A stretch of 64,000 nt of DNA. Origin: an uncultured SAR86 cluster bacterium (lineage in GTDB: Bacteria; Pseudomonadota; Gammaproteobacteria; Magnimaribacterales; Magnimaribacteraceae). The translations under genes were made by a program, and so were the position numbers. The notes beneath the pieces are model-generated. The model saw only the letters and a list, made by a program, of their open reading frames with translations, searched no databases and was not told the origin of the DNA. The stretch spans positions 173,556-237,555 of the forward strand of contig CALIUO010000007.1 in assembly GCA_938048695.1 (NCBI GenBank), in the 5' to 3' direction. Shown piece by piece: positions 17,611 through 28,946 of this stretch (positions are counted from its first letter, which is position 1; each line of letters opens with the position of its first letter).

Positions 17611-18741
17611 ATGAAAAATAATATTATAATTTTAATAATTCTAGTTATTAGTGCTTGCTCTTCTATTCCCAAAATTGAGAAAAGTGAGTCACTTGACACT
17701 CTAATTCAAAAACCTCAATTTAACTACAAAATTAGATCCCTACCTAAAACTATAAAAGTATATTTCAATGGCAAGGATAGTGAACTTAATTTACCGTCTG
17801 AAGTACAAGGGTTTATAGCGAATTCCTATTTTTATAACTCAAAAATCTCTTATGAGCCCAAAATGTCCTTTTCCAATTTAGAGGCACTGGACTGCAGTAA
17901 TCAACTTATTCAAGAGGATTTGATAGTAATATTTAACTTACAAGAAAAGTCTCAGAATCTCGAGAAACAAAATTGCTTTAAGATCATGCCTAAATCCAAA
18001 ACCTTTTATGTTTCCAACACGGGAGATAATTTTGGTTTTAGCAATACTTTTCTCATATCAAGAGACGATGAAAAGAGGCAATTAATCAATGAGCTGGATA
18101 AATACTCTGAAAGAATTATTTTGATAGATAGCAATAAAACATTAGATAAGGAAAATATTAAAAACTCTCTACAAGAGCTAAACAAGGAAGTCGTAGAGCT
18201 TGAAACATATGGTAATAACTTGAGTAGTCAAGATATGTTCGCAAAGTTATTAATGGTGGACAGGAGCAAAGAAAGAAAAAGAAAACTTTCAAGAAGGATC
18301 TCAGAATCTATAAGTGGTGATTCAAGAACGCGAGAAGATATTGATACTTTCTTTCTATCTGTAGATTTGAAGGAAGCAAGAAATCTAAAACCAGCTCTCG
18401 ATTATATTTCGGAAAAAGATTTTGATGTTTACATACTCAACAGTTGGAGTACAAACAATACCCACTATAAAGACGACAGGGACTTGTCGGGATCCATCCA
18501 TGCAGACTTTCCTATAATGATGCCAATTGAAATTCCTGAATTTATAAGAGATGAAAACAGAAGTAGAGAGTTTGCTTTGGGTTATGATTTATTTGAAATA
18601 ATTTTAATGAAATACGGTGATGTGAACTACCGTAATTATATTTACAAAGGTTTATCTGGAAAAATTGTCCTTGAAGATAAAAAAGTTAAAAGAATACCCT
18701 ACCTATTCAAAATAACTGATACAGGTTTAGAAATACTGTAA
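17611..18741 (+). CDS. lpoA: Short LpoA-like outer membrane lipoprotein (activator of PBP1A)
   Basis: The 376-residue product starts with a lipoprotein signal ending ILVISACSS (Cys at 16). The C-terminal half carries the LpoA signature MVDRSKERKRKLSRRI near residues 215-230, then a DIDTFFLSVDLKEARNLKPAL stretch matching the LpoA pattern of ...DVDAIFL...QAR.L.P. LpoA reaches from the outer membrane to activate the synthase PBP1A. Position divergent from rsmI is the usual lpoA locus. Typical LpoA is 570-680 residues with an N-terminal TPR domain; here that domain seems largely missing. Function is inferred from the C-terminal domain and context. Confidence 0.75.
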   Translation: MKNNIIILIILVISACSSIPKIEKSESLDTLIQKPQFNYKIRSLPKTIKVYFNGKDSELNLPSEVQGFIANSYFYNSKISYEPKMSFSNLEALDCSNQLIQEDLIVIFNLQEKSQNLEKQNCFKIMPKSKTFYVSNTGDNFGFSNTFLISRDDEKRQLINELDKYSERIILIDSNKTLDKENIKNSLQELNKEVVELETYGNNLSSQDMFAKLLMVDRSKERKRKLSRRISESISGDSRTREDIDTFFLSVDLKEARNLKPALDYISEKDFDVYILNSWSTNNTHYKDDRDLSGSIHADFPIMMPIEIPEFIRDENRSREFALGYDLFEIILMKYGDVNYRNYIYKGLSGKIVLEDKKVKRIPYLFKITDTGLEIL

Positions 18742-18744
18742 TAA

Positions 18745-19383
18745 CTAACTAGACCTTATATCTCTTTCAAGCTCTGAAAGGCTATTTATAAAACATGGCT
18801 TTGTGAATATCCTCTGCATATATTCATAAATTGGCTTAGTTTTTGCATCCTTTTGTAGATCAATATCAACCAAAGGAAGTCTCCAGAGTATCGGCGCAAT
18901 ACAGCAATCTACTAGGCTAAACTCATCTGACATGAAGTAAGGTTTTTCCTTAAGGATTTGAGACATGCCAAGTATTTGCGATTTAAGTTCTGCACAAAGC
19001 TTTTTCGCTTTTGCTTCAGTTGAATTACCGCTGATGAGTTCATCGAATATTCCACACCAATCTTTTTCTATTCTTTTTATAAAAAGTCTGATGTGAGCTC
19101 TAGAAACTGGATAAACGGGTAGAAGTGGAGGATGTGGAAATCTTTCATCTAGATATTCCATTAATATTAAAGAGTCATATAAATAGATATCTCTATCAAC
19201 CAATACTGGGAGTTCAGCATAAGGACTTACTTCTAAGATCTCAGCACTTAAATCATTTGCATCAGAATCAATAATCTCACTTGTGACGCCCTTCTCTTCC
19301 ATAACTATTCTGACTCTATGACTGTAGTGATCCATAGGATCAGAAAAAAGGGCCATTGATGTTCTATTACTTAAGGAAACCAT
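18745..19383 (-). CDS. sspA: Stringent starvation protein A
   Basis: SspA is a glutathione-S-transferase-fold protein that binds RNA polymerase and affects stationary-phase and stress transcription. The 212-residue protein has the thioredoxin-like N-domain (MALFSDPMDHYSHRVRIVMEEKG) and the SspA signature VSPYAELPVLVDRD, YDSLILMEYLDERFPHPPLLP, followed by the helical C-domain. It lies after petC at the end of the rplM-rpsI-petABC operon, the standard place. sspB, which usually follows, is absent here; the stop converges on lpoA three bases away. Confidence 0.94.
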   Translation of the reverse strand: MVSLSNRTSMALFSDPMDHYSHRVRIVMEEKGVTSEIIDSDANDLSAEILEVSPYAELPVLVDRDIYLYDSLILMEYLDERFPHPPLLPVYPVSRAHIRLFIKRIEKDWCGIFDELISGNSTEAKAKKLCAELKSQILGMSQILKEKPYFMSDEFSLVDCCIAPILWRLPLVDIDLQKDAKTKPIYEYMQRIFTKPCFINSLSELERDIRSS

Positions 19384-19403
19384 AAAAACTCCTATTGGGG
19401 AAA

Positions 19404-20243
19404 TTAGTGAAGATCTTTCTTAAATTCTCTGTAGAGAAGATAACTGAGCATTGTAAAAATGAAGAGATATAGTAAGACATAGGTACCGATAGATTCTCTC
19501 TCTACCTTCATGGGATCTGTCATATACGCTAAGAAATTTGTAAGATCTAACATGGCTTGATCAAATTCCTTAGGATTCAATTCACCTGTTCCGCCGTCGA
19601 CTTCGAGGAATCCACATTTTTCTTGCGATAACTGTTCTCCTGTAAGAGGATCTTGCTTGATTCCTCCGTTATCTGCAAGAAGAGGAATCTGTTTACATAC
19701 TGATCTAGGCGTACCTTGCATGTCTATTAACACGTGAGGCATACCAACATTCTCGTAAACTTTATTATTTACACCTAAAGGCCTTGATTCGTCGATATAA
19801 AAACTTTTGAGGTAAGTGTAAATCCAGTCTGGGCCTCTTAAACCTGCTTCTAATGTTAAATCAGGTGGTGTATTACCAAACCACTCTTTCGCCTCTTTGG
19901 GATCCATACCAACTTGTATAAGATCGCCCATTTTTTGATCACCAAAAATTAAATTATCTTGAAACATGTCGAGAGGAATTTCTAAATCTTCAGATACTTT
20001 TTTGTATCTAGCGTATTTCAGAGAGTGACATCCTAGACAATAATTCATATAAATCTGGGCTCCTCTTTGAAGAGAAGCTTTGTCATTGGCGTCAACATAA
20101 GCCTCGTCACACTCTCCTTTAACAAGCCCATCTTCAGATAAATAATTTCCACAAGGTGCTCCGCTTGCAGCATTGATATTCAAAGAAATAGATAAACCGA
20201 AAAGGCAAATGATTAAAGATGGGAAGAGTAGATTTAGTTTCAT
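19404..20243 (-). CDS. petC: Cytochrome c1 of the bc1 complex
   Basis: Cytochrome c1 carries electrons from the Rieske protein to soluble cytochrome c in the periplasm. The 279-residue protein has an N-terminal signal (residues 1-25), one haem-binding site CLGCH at 69-73, the region NTPPDLTLEA near 125, and a C-terminal membrane anchor ESIGTYVLLYLFIFTMLSYL followed by lysines. It starts four bases inside the end of petB. All features of a normal c1 are present. Confidence 0.95.
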   Translation of the reverse strand: MKLNLLFPSLIICLFGLSISLNINAASGAPCGNYLSEDGLVKGECDEAYVDANDKASLQRGAQIYMNYCLGCHSLKYARYKKVSEDLEIPLDMFQDNLIFGDQKMGDLIQVGMDPKEAKEWFGNTPPDLTLEAGLRGPDWIYTYLKSFYIDESRPLGVNNKVYENVGMPHVLIDMQGTPRSVCKQIPLLADNGGIKQDPLTGEQLSQEKCGFLEVDGGTGELNPKEFDQAMLDLTNFLAYMTDPMKVERESIGTYVLLYLFIFTMLSYLLYREFKKDLH

Positions 20244-21478
20244 CCTAATTGCACTCTTTCTGGTACAGGCTTACATTTCTCGTATTTTGAATAAATTGGC
20301 ATCAAGAAGAAATAAGCAAAATATGTTACGGTGAAAATTTGAGCAGCAATTGTCCTACCGGGAGTGGAAGTAACTGTACCTAGATAACCTAAAACAAAAA
20401 AGCTAACAACGAATAAAGCTAAAAAGAATTTACTGTAGACACCCTTGTATTTAATTGACTTTACTGGGCTTCTATCTAACCAAGGAAGAGCAACAAATAT
20501 AGCAATTCCAGCAGCCATAACAACAAAGCCTAGGAATTTAGCTGATAAACCAAATAGCGGAAAAGTAACAGCCCTTAACATCGCATAAAACGGAGTGTAA
20601 TACCATGAAGGTACAATATGTTCAGGAGTTTTGAGGTTGTCTGCTGCTTCATAATTTACGTACTCTATTACGTACCCTCCTCCATCAGGATAGAAGAACA
20701 TGATAGTAACAAAGAAAATTAGGAAAACCCCTATTGCGTAAAGATCATGCATGACGTCATAGGGAAAAAATGGCTTTGTATCGAGAGGCACACCATCTTC
20801 ATCCTTGTATTTTTTTACGTCAACTCCGTCAGGGTTGTTCGAACCGACCTCATGAAGAGCCAGAATATGAACAAAAACAACAGCGATTAAAGCAAGAGGA
20901 AGAAGAACGACATGGAAAGCAAATAGTCTATTTAATGTTATGCCTGAGATAAGATAGTCTCCCCTTATCCAGGTAAGTAAATCTTCTCCTATGTATGGAA
21001 TGGATCCAAAAAGGGACATGATTACTTGAGCAGCCCAAAATGACATCTGACCCCAAGGGAGGACATAACCAGTGAAACCGAGTGCGCATAGTAAAACATA
21101 GGTTATCCATCCAAGCACCCAAAGTAACTCTCTAGGTTTTTGGTAAGAACCATACATCATTCCTCTAAACATATGGAGATAAATCAGAGCAAAAAAAGCA
21201 GAAGCTCCTGTGGTATGCATGTAACGAATTATGTAGCCGTATTCAACATCCCTCATTATGTATTGAATAGAAGCAAATGCTCCTTCAGCAGTGGGTTCAT
21301 AGTTCATCAAAAGCCATATACCTGAAGCAAGTTGAATAACCAAAACAACAACTAAAAGTACCCCGGCGAGGTACCAAATATTCATATTTATAGGTGCAGG
21401 ATATTTTGTTAAATGCCTTTCTATTGTTGCTGTTAGAGGCAATCTATCATCGAACCAATTCATCAATCTTGTGACCAT
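20240..21478 (-). CDS. petB: Cytochrome b of the bc1 complex
   Basis: Cytochrome b holds the two b haems and the quinol sites of complex III. The 412-residue protein has eight predicted membrane segments, the histidine pairs in the four-helix bundle (YMHTTGASAFFALIYLHMFRG and FAFHVVLLPLALIAVVFVHILALHEVGSNNP), the GYVLPWGQMSFW motif, and the PEHIVPSWYYTPFYAMLR Qo-site region that includes the PEWY equivalent, here PSWY. Length is that of the bacterial full-length form. It overlaps the Rieske gene by one base. Confidence 0.96.
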   Translation of the reverse strand: MVTRLMNWFDDRLPLTATIERHLTKYPAPINMNIWYLAGVLLVVVLVIQLASGIWLLMNYEPTAEGAFASIQYIMRDVEYGYIIRYMHTTGASAFFALIYLHMFRGMMYGSYQKPRELLWVLGWITYVLLCALGFTGYVLPWGQMSFWAAQVIMSLFGSIPYIGEDLLTWIRGDYLISGITLNRLFAFHVVLLPLALIAVVFVHILALHEVGSNNPDGVDVKKYKDEDGVPLDTKPFFPYDVMHDLYAIGVFLIFFVTIMFFYPDGGGYVIEYVNYEAADNLKTPEHIVPSWYYTPFYAMLRAVTFPLFGLSAKFLGFVVMAAGIAIFVALPWLDRSPVKSIKYKGVYSKFFLALFVVSFFVLGYLGTVTSTPGRTIAAQIFTVTYFAYFFLMPIYSKYEKCKPVPERVQLG

Positions 21479-22074
21479 TACGCTACATCTCCATCTTCTC
21501 CGATGATTAAAATATCATCTGATTTAAAATAGTGTGGGGGCACAGTTAAATTGTCTGGTGCAGGGACTCCTGCGTAAACTCTTCCAGCTAAATCAAATTT
21601 TGAACCATGACAGGGGCAAAAAAAGCCTCCTTGCCATTCTGTATCAAAGTCTACAACTCCTAATTCTGGATAGTACTTAGGCGCACATCCTAAATGAGTA
21701 CAAACTGCAGATAGTACCGAAATGCCTGGTTTTCTTGATCTATATTTATTCTTAGCATAAACAGGTTGGACATCAGTATCAGAATCTGGATCTGCTAGTC
21801 TTTCTAAGTTCTTATCTATTTCGTTTATTGACTCTTCAGAGTGTTTAACCACATATATAGGTGTCCCTCTCCATTCGACAATTATCATCTCTCCAGGAGA
21901 TAACTTACTAATGTCGGCCACTGCAGGGGCCCCTGCAGCTTCTGCTGCTGCGCTTGGATTAAATGCACTGATAAAGGGCACTGCAGCTCCCGCTATGCCA
22001 ACTGCACCAACAGCTGATGTGGCGCCTATTAGAAATTTTCTTCTTCCTGGATTAGGAGGAGATTTTGGTTGCAT
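21478..22074 (-). CDS. petA: Rieske iron-sulfur protein of the bc1 complex
   Basis: The Rieske subunit passes electrons from ubiquinol to cytochrome c1. The 198-residue protein has a Tat-type N-terminus with GRRKFL at 10-15 and a hydrophobic anchor after it. The [2Fe-2S] ligands are intact: CTHLGC at 125-130 and CPCHGS at 153-158. The gene begins two bases after the stop of rpsI, within the ribosomal-protein/respiratory operon common in this class. Confidence 0.96.
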   Translation of the reverse strand: MQPKSPPNPGRRKFLIGATSAVGAVGIAGAAVPFISAFNPSAAAEAAGAPAVADISKLSPGEMIIVEWRGTPIYVVKHSEESINEIDKNLERLADPDSDTDVQPVYAKNKYRSRKPGISVLSAVCTHLGCAPKYYPELGVVDFDTEWQGGFFCPCHGSKFDLAGRVYAGVPAPDNLTVPPHYFKSDDILIIGEDGDVA

Positions 22075-22075
22075 A

Positions 22076-22462
22076 TTACCTTTTCGAGTATTGTGGTCTT
22101 TTCCTTGCTTTTCTTAGACCAACTTTTTTCCTTTCAACTTTTCTAGAGTCTCTTGTTAAAAAACCTTCTTTTTTTAGAACTGGTTTTAGAGTTTCATCAT
22201 ATTCAACTAAAGCTCTAGCAATACCCAGTCTTATAGCTCCTGCTTGACCAAAGCTTCCTCCACCTTTTACTGTGGCTGTAATATCTACTCCATTTGATAA
22301 ATCAGTTGATACTAGAGGTTGTTTTACAACCATCTGTGCAACTTCTCTTCCGAAGTAAGCATCTAGTTTTTTCTTATTGACTGTAATTTCGCCAGTTCCT
22401 TTTTGAAGGAATACTCTAGCTGTTGAGGTTTTTCGTCTACCTACTGTAATAATTTGTTCCAA
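22076..22462 (-). CDS. rpsI: 30S ribosomal protein S9
   Basis: S9 binds the 3' domain of 16S rRNA with its C-terminal tail reaching the P-site tRNA. The 128-residue protein has [13 protein letters not shown] near the start, [19 protein letters not shown] in the middle, and ends [16 protein letters not shown], the canonical basic tail. It follows rplM by eleven bases in the standard pair. Confidence 0.97.
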   Translation of the reverse strand: MEQIITVGRRKTSTARVFLQKGTGEITVNKKKLDAYFGREVAQMVVKQPLVSTDLSNGVDITATVKGGGSFGQAGAIRLGIARALVEYDETLKPVLKKEGFLTRDSRKVERKKVGLRKARKRPQYSKR

Positions 22463-22473
22463 TTTTCTTTTTC

Positions 22474-22902
22474 CTATAGTTCTATTGAGATTGGTTTCTG
22501 AGCTGCGTGAGGATGTTGATCATCATTGTAAACTTTTAGTTTTGTAAGCATTTGCCTTCCTAACTTACTTTTTGGCAGCATACCTTTGACTGCACTTTTT
22601 ATTGCCTCGCTTGCCGTATTCTCCATTACCTCCCTAAGAGGTTTAGACTTGATTCCACCTGGATACCCAGAGTGCCTGTAGTAAAGTTTTTGATCTAATT
22701 TTTTTCCTGTTACGTTTATATCGTTTGCATTAACGACGATTACATAATCGCCCATATCGGCATTTGGAGTGTATTCAGGTTTGTTTTTGCCAGACAAGAT
22801 ATTGGCTATTTGTGTAGCAAATCTGCCCAGAGTTTTACCCTTGGCATCCAATAGAACCCAAGATTCTTCTATATCTGTTCTTTTATAGCTTTCTGTTCTC
22901 AT
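22474..22902 (-). CDS. rplM: 50S ribosomal protein L13
   Basis: L13 is an early-assembly protein of the large subunit. The 142-residue protein has the family signatures [39 protein letters not shown], and [13 protein letters not shown], and ends [14 protein letters not shown]. Length equals E. coli L13. A good sigma70 promoter lies upstream at 22942-22970, making this the first gene of the rplM-rpsI-petABC-sspA operon. Confidence 0.97.
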   Translation of the reverse strand: MRTESYKRTDIEESWVLLDAKGKTLGRFATQIANILSGKNKPEYTPNADMGDYVIVVNANDINVTGKKLDQKLYYRHSGYPGGIKSKPLREVMENTASEAIKSAVKGMLPKSKLGRQMLTKLKVYNDDQHPHAAQKPISIEL

Positions 22903-22941
22903 TAAGATAAATTTTTGTTGACTAAATACGCAGGCGGGCGC

Positions 22942-22970
22942 ATTTTAATGCTTACAACCTTCTTATTCAA
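22942..22970 (-). promoter_or_regulatory. Sigma70 promoter of the rplM-rpsI-pet-sspA operon
   Basis: On the minus strand TTGAAT at 22965-22970 and TAAAAT at 22942-22947 are separated by 17 bases, an ideal spacing. Predicted transcription begins near 22935, leaving a leader of about 33 bases that opens with a GC-rich GCGCCCGCCTGCG stretch unlike the surrounding AT-rich DNA. Such a GC-rich leader precedes rplM in many relatives and may be involved in L13 autoregulation. Confidence 0.75.
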
Positions 22971-23047
22971 CTAGAACTTTATAAATTTATGCTGTCTAAG
23001 AAGAGTTATTTTGTTCGTTAGGTAATAATAGACAGATATAAAAGAAA

Positions 23048-24109
23048 ATGAATAAGCTCAATCCAATCATAAAGTTCCTGATTTATATATCTTTTGGGGG
23101 CCTTATCGGATTCTTAATCTCTTTGTTTTTCTTCAAAGAACTTGACCTTACAGACGAAGAAAATATTAATCCCATACAATCTTCTTATAATTACGCAGTC
23201 AAAAAGGCTTCTCCTGCAGTAGTAAACATCTATAGCGATCAGATCGTAAAAAATAACTCCAAACAAAGTAGACAAAAACCGAAGTCTTTATTCAATAGGT
23301 CTGGAAAAATAAAAACTAGCTTAGGTTCAGGAGTAATTTTAAGTTCAGATGGGTACATTCTAACCAATCAACATGTAGTGGGAGACAATACCTTACGTGT
23401 TACCACCGAACTTAATGATGGAAGAAAGTTCAATGCTCAACTAGTGGGAATCGATAAAGGTACTGACCTAGCAGTACTGAAAATACAGGATAAAGTAAAT
23501 TCTTTCCCCTCGATAGAAATTGAAGATTCTGACAAAGTAATGATAGGAGATATTGTTTTAGCAATTGGAAACCCTTATGGGCTGGGACAATCGGTGAGTA
23601 TGGGTATCGTGAGTGCAACAGGAAGAGAATTTGATAATCCCTATTCAAACTATATACAAACGGATGCATCAATTAACAGAGGTAATTCTGGAGGGGCTTT
23701 GATTGACTCTGAAGGAAGATTAATTGGAATAAATACTTTAATAAGATCTTCTAGTGGGGGCTCTGAAGGAATAGGATTGGCAATTCCTTCAACAATTGCG
23801 TTAGAGATAATAAGCGATCTGATTCAGTATGGAGAAGTTCGCCGCGGTTGGTTAGGATTCAGTATTGATAGGCAATCTTTAATAAGAAATGGCAGACTGG
23901 TAATAACAGAGGTAGTAAAGGATGGTCCTGCGTATCTAGGAGGTCTTCAGAAAGATGATTCTTTGAGAATAATAAATTCTGAAATAGCAACTTATGAAAA
24001 TTTATATAAAACTTTTGCTAGATCGAAACCTGGAGAGAAAGTCTTTCTAACTGTAGAAAGAAATTCCAAGCTAGAAGATATTACCTTAACAGCTGGAAAG
24101 GCTGACTAA
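23048..24109 (+). CDS. degS: DegS-type periplasmic serine protease
   Basis: The 353-residue product has one N-terminal membrane anchor (about residues 8-29), a trypsin-like domain with the triad His109 (LTNQHVV), Asp140 (GTDLAVLK) and Ser214 (RGNSGGAL), and a single PDZ domain (about 255-350). One PDZ and a membrane anchor rather than a cleaved signal fit DegS, which senses misfolded outer membrane proteins and cleaves RseA to free sigma-E. A DegQ-like role is the alternative. Its stop overlaps that of hisD by four bases, tail to tail. Confidence 0.88.
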   Translation: MNKLNPIIKFLIYISFGGLIGFLISLFFFKELDLTDEENINPIQSSYNYAVKKASPAVVNIYSDQIVKNNSKQSRQKPKSLFNRSGKIKTSLGSGVILSSDGYILTNQHVVGDNTLRVTTELNDGRKFNAQLVGIDKGTDLAVLKIQDKVNSFPSIEIEDSDKVMIGDIVLAIGNPYGLGQSVSMGIVSATGREFDNPYSNYIQTDASINRGNSGGALIDSEGRLIGINTLIRSSSGGSEGIGLAIPSTIALEIISDLIQYGEVRRGWLGFSIDRQSLIRNGRLVITEVVKDGPAYLGGLQKDDSLRIINSEIATYENLYKTFARSKPGEKVFLTVERNSKLEDITLTAGKAD

Positions 24110-25397
24110 CTTTCTAATCTTTTTTTGGCAGCAATTGCATGGGCTGTAAGCCCCTCCGCATTTGCTATTTTTACAGTGTGTTCAATATATTCTTTAAAGT
24201 TCTTGTTGTTTTTTCTGTCTAAAGCAACGTAACTATAACTTACTAAAAAGTCTTCCACGGACAAAGGGGAACTAAACCTAGATGACGAATTAGTAGGCAG
24301 AATATGGCTAGGGCCAAGGACATAGTCAGAGAAAGAATTTGCTGAATCTCTTCCCTTAAGAACTAATCCAGCAATTAATTCTTCTTCATCCAGATAATCA
24401 TGGTGATCAAAGGCGATATGTAAATGCTCAGGAGCTAATTTATTAATGATCTCCTTGGCCTCAGAAAGATCGTTAATTTTGATGAATAAACCATTAGAAT
24501 TTATAGATTCTTCGATTATAGAGCACCTTGCCAAAGATGTAACTTCTGATGAAATAATGCCTTTCACTTTCTCTATCATTTTTTCTGAAGTGGAGATAAG
24601 GACAGATGAGGCGTCAGCATCATGCTCAGATTGAGCCATTAGATCCCAAGCGATTGTTTCTGGATCGGAAGTCGAATCTGCAAGAACAACTATTTCGGAC
24701 GGTCCTGCTATCGAATCTATTCCAACCTCTCCATAAAGTTGTTTTTTTGCCTCGGCTACAAATACATTGCCCGGCCCAATTATCTTTTCTACTTTTGAAA
24801 TTTGTGCTGTCCCAAAGGCGAAAGCAGCAATGGCTTGTGCTCCTCCAATCTTATATATTTTATCAATGCCAACAACCTGCGCTGCGGCTATGACCATTGG
24901 ATTCAAAATTCCCTTCTGTGACGGTGAGGCTATAGAAATTTTCTTGATACCACAGGCAAGCGCCGGAGCAGCACCCATAAAAACAGTTGAAGGGTAAGAG
25001 GCTTTACCGCCTGGGATGTACATTCCTACTGAATTTATCGTTCTGAATTTTCTAGTAATTTCTTGATCGTTTCCGTCAAGAGTCAGTGATTCAAAGCATG
25101 AAGATTGATAGCTAATTATTTTATCGAATGCAAACTCAAAAGATTTCATAAGACTTGAATCAAAATCTTTCAATATTTGGTTAATTTCTTTTTGAGATAC
25201 CAGAAATTCTTCTCCTTCAAAGTTATCAAATTCTCTAGTAAAAGATTTAAGGGCCTCATCTCCATGAGTTCTTATTTGAAAAATTATATCTTTTACCTTG
25301 CTACTTACCTCTTCACTTACAGAATTTCTTTTTGATAAGAAAGAATCAAAAATTTGGTTAAATTCAATATTCTCAGAATTGAGTTCCCTAAAATTAA

Positions 25398-25401
<4 letters not shown>
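24106..25401 (-). CDS. hisD: Histidinol dehydrogenase
   Basis: HisD oxidises histidinol to histidine in two NAD-dependent steps. The 431-residue protein shows the glycine-rich GGKASYPSTVFMGAAPA, the zinc and catalytic region GPSEIVVLADSTSDP and AQSEHDADASSVLIS, and NKLAPEHLHI near residue 325. Length is normal. It overlaps hisG by four bases (ATGA), showing a murA-hisG-hisD operon as in Pseudomonas. hisC, often next, is not present here. Confidence 0.96.
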
Positions 25402-27292
<1,891 letters not shown>

Positions 27293-27901
27293 CTAGACTG
27301 AAGCTACCCATTTTTCTATGACTATATCTATATCTTCCTTGTTTTTTTCCATCAGAGAATAAAATTGATTCCTAAAAATTAAGCCTAGATTCATGCCATT
27401 AATCTCAATATTTATTATCTTCCACTTTCCATCTTTATCAAGATACATGCTATATCTACCAGGATAAACACTTGAAGAAGTTACTATCTCTATATTCACT
27501 CTGGCCTTGGTCTTTGACTTCGAAGGACCCTCCGGAGGTAGTACATTAATTTTTTCATCCTTGAACTCAACAAGAGTACTTGCATATGTATCTAATAAAC
27601 TACTCTCAAACGCTTCTGAAAATGCATACATTTGCTCCTCAGATGCTCTTTTTCCATATTTTCCCATTACATTTTTGGCTATTCTTTTAAAATCAACTAT
27701 TGGGCTAAAAGCGTCGCTTATTTCCTTGGTAAAAAGTTCGGGATTATCTAGGAATAATTGATTCTTAGTTTGGATTATCTCAATAATATTATTGTGAGTT
27801 TTTTCGGCATATTCATGAGCAGATAACTGTTCTGCAGACGCCAAACCGCAATGAATTATTAATTTTACAATTACTAAGGTCTTTAGATAAGCAAATTTCA
27901 T
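27293..27901 (-). CDS. mlaC: MlaC-like periplasmic phospholipid carrier
   Basis: MlaC shuttles phospholipids between the outer membrane MlaA complex and the inner membrane MlaFEDB transporter. The product has a signal peptide ending GLASA, then the family pattern of DAFSPIVDFKRIAKNVMGKYGK and a beta-rich region (RVNIEIVTSS, WKIINIEINGMNLGLIFRNQF). I chose ATG at 27899-27901 (202 residues) over a GTG at 27932-27934, because an extended -10 element at 27936-27944 would start transcription downstream of the GTG. No clear Shine-Dalgarno is seen. mlaF, mlaE, mlaD and mlaB are absent from this locus. Confidence 0.85.
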   Translation of the reverse strand: MKFAYLKTLVIVKLIIHCGLASAEQLSAHEYAEKTHNNIIEIIQTKNQLFLDNPELFTKEISDAFSPIVDFKRIAKNVMGKYGKRASEEQMYAFSEAFESSLLDTYASTLVEFKDEKINVLPPEGPSKSKTKARVNIEIVTSSSVYPGRYSMYLDKDGKWKIINIEINGMNLGLIFRNQFYSLMEKNKEDIDIVIEKWVASV

Positions 27902-27935
27902 AAGAGATAAATATGATTTGATTAGTTTTGGCACT

Positions 27936-27944
27936 ATTATACCA
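27936..27944 (-). promoter_or_regulatory. Extended -10 promoter of mlaC-murA-hisG-hisD
   Basis: The minus strand reads TGGTATAAT, a perfect TATAAT hexamer with the TGN extension. No good -35 is visible at 16-18 bases, as is common with extended -10 promoters. Transcription would begin near 27929, giving a leader of roughly 28 bases to the mlaC ATG. It lies in the 48-81 base gap shared with the divergent exchanger gene. Confidence 0.6.
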
Positions 27945-27982
27945 TCTGCTAACAGTCAAACTTAAGACTAGAAATAAATATT

Positions 27983-28933
27983 ATGATCATTGCAACATTT
28001 GCAATTGTACTTGGCATAGGACTGATATGGGTTAGTGCTGAAAAATTGGAGAAATATTCTGTCCTGACGGCAAAGCAATTTGGCTTTTCTCCGTTTTTTA
28101 TAGGGTCAACGGTAATTGCGTTTGGTACCTCTGCTCCTGAGATGCTCACTACCTTCTTCGTGTCTCTAGAAAATAAAGGCTCAATGGTCATCGGAAATGT
28201 AATTGGTTCGAATGTTGCGAACTTATCACTTGTTTTTGGATCTATGCTTCTAATAATTTCTTTGAAAAAACTTAAAATTAGCCAAGAGAAAAGTATAAAA
28301 AAGAATTTATTGATACTAATTATTTCCAGCTTACTGGTCTGGGTAGTTATAGCCACAGAACCATTCAATATTATCTCCTCGCTCATACTTCTAGGCACCC
28401 TCTTCCTAGTAATATTATTTTGGTACAAAAATGGTGTTGCTGAGGAAGAAGAGCTGGTACACGATACCGAGCATAAAGGTGTAGCTTTCAAGCTCTTTAT
28501 ATCTCTTGTGTTTCTTGTCTTTGCAGCTTACTTAATCACATTTGGTGCAAATCAAATTTTGGATAAATTTAATCTGGGACAACTTTTTATTGGCTATACA
28601 GTTCTTGCAATTGGAACAAGCTTGCCGGAAATTGCTGCTTCTGTATCTTTGGCATTGAAAGGAAGATACGAGACAGTCTCTGGTACTCTCATTGGTTCAA
28701 ATATTTTCAATGGGTTGTGCGTTCTAGCTATACCGGGTTTATTTATGAGGCCGGAAATGTCTGTGGGTTGGTCTTATTTGGAATGGTCTCCGCTTCTATT
28801 TATACTATTTGTAATCACTTTTATCTTTGCTTCTTATATTTTCCTGATAACAAAAAAAGATAGGATTGCTAGCGTACTATTGAGTTTATTATTCTTAAGC
28901 TCATACTTTATTTCCCTTTACTTTGCTTATTAG
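27983..28933 (+). CDS. Cation/calcium exchanger family antiporter (YrbG type)
   Basis: The 316-residue membrane protein contains the two internal CaCA repeats of the family. The first alpha repeat is STVIAFGTSAPEMLTTFFVSL (split by family motif GTSAPE near residue 50) with IGNVIGSNVANLSL; the second is YTVLAIGTSLPEIAASV with LIGSNIFNG. About ten membrane segments are predicted. It likely exchanges Ca2+ or K+ for Na+ or H+ at the inner membrane. E. coli yrbG occupies the same position before kdsD; its physiological role is not settled. No Shine-Dalgarno is obvious. Confidence 0.9.
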   Translation: MIIATFAIVLGIGLIWVSAEKLEKYSVLTAKQFGFSPFFIGSTVIAFGTSAPEMLTTFFVSLENKGSMVIGNVIGSNVANLSLVFGSMLLIISLKKLKISQEKSIKKNLLILIISSLLVWVVIATEPFNIISSLILLGTLFLVILFWYKNGVAEEEELVHDTEHKGVAFKLFISLVFLVFAAYLITFGANQILDKFNLGQLFIGYTVLAIGTSLPEIAASVSLALKGRYETVSGTLIGSNIFNGLCVLAIPGLFMRPEMSVGWSYLEWSPLLFILFVITFIFASYIFLITKKDRIASVLLSLLFLSSYFISLYFAY

Positions 28934-28946
28934 ATAAATTTACTTC

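Noticed and set aside
27949-28491. 180-codon minus-strand open frame opposite the exchanger gene
   Set aside because: The plus-strand frame has clear CaCA motifs; the opposite frame is a shadow with no recognisable domain.
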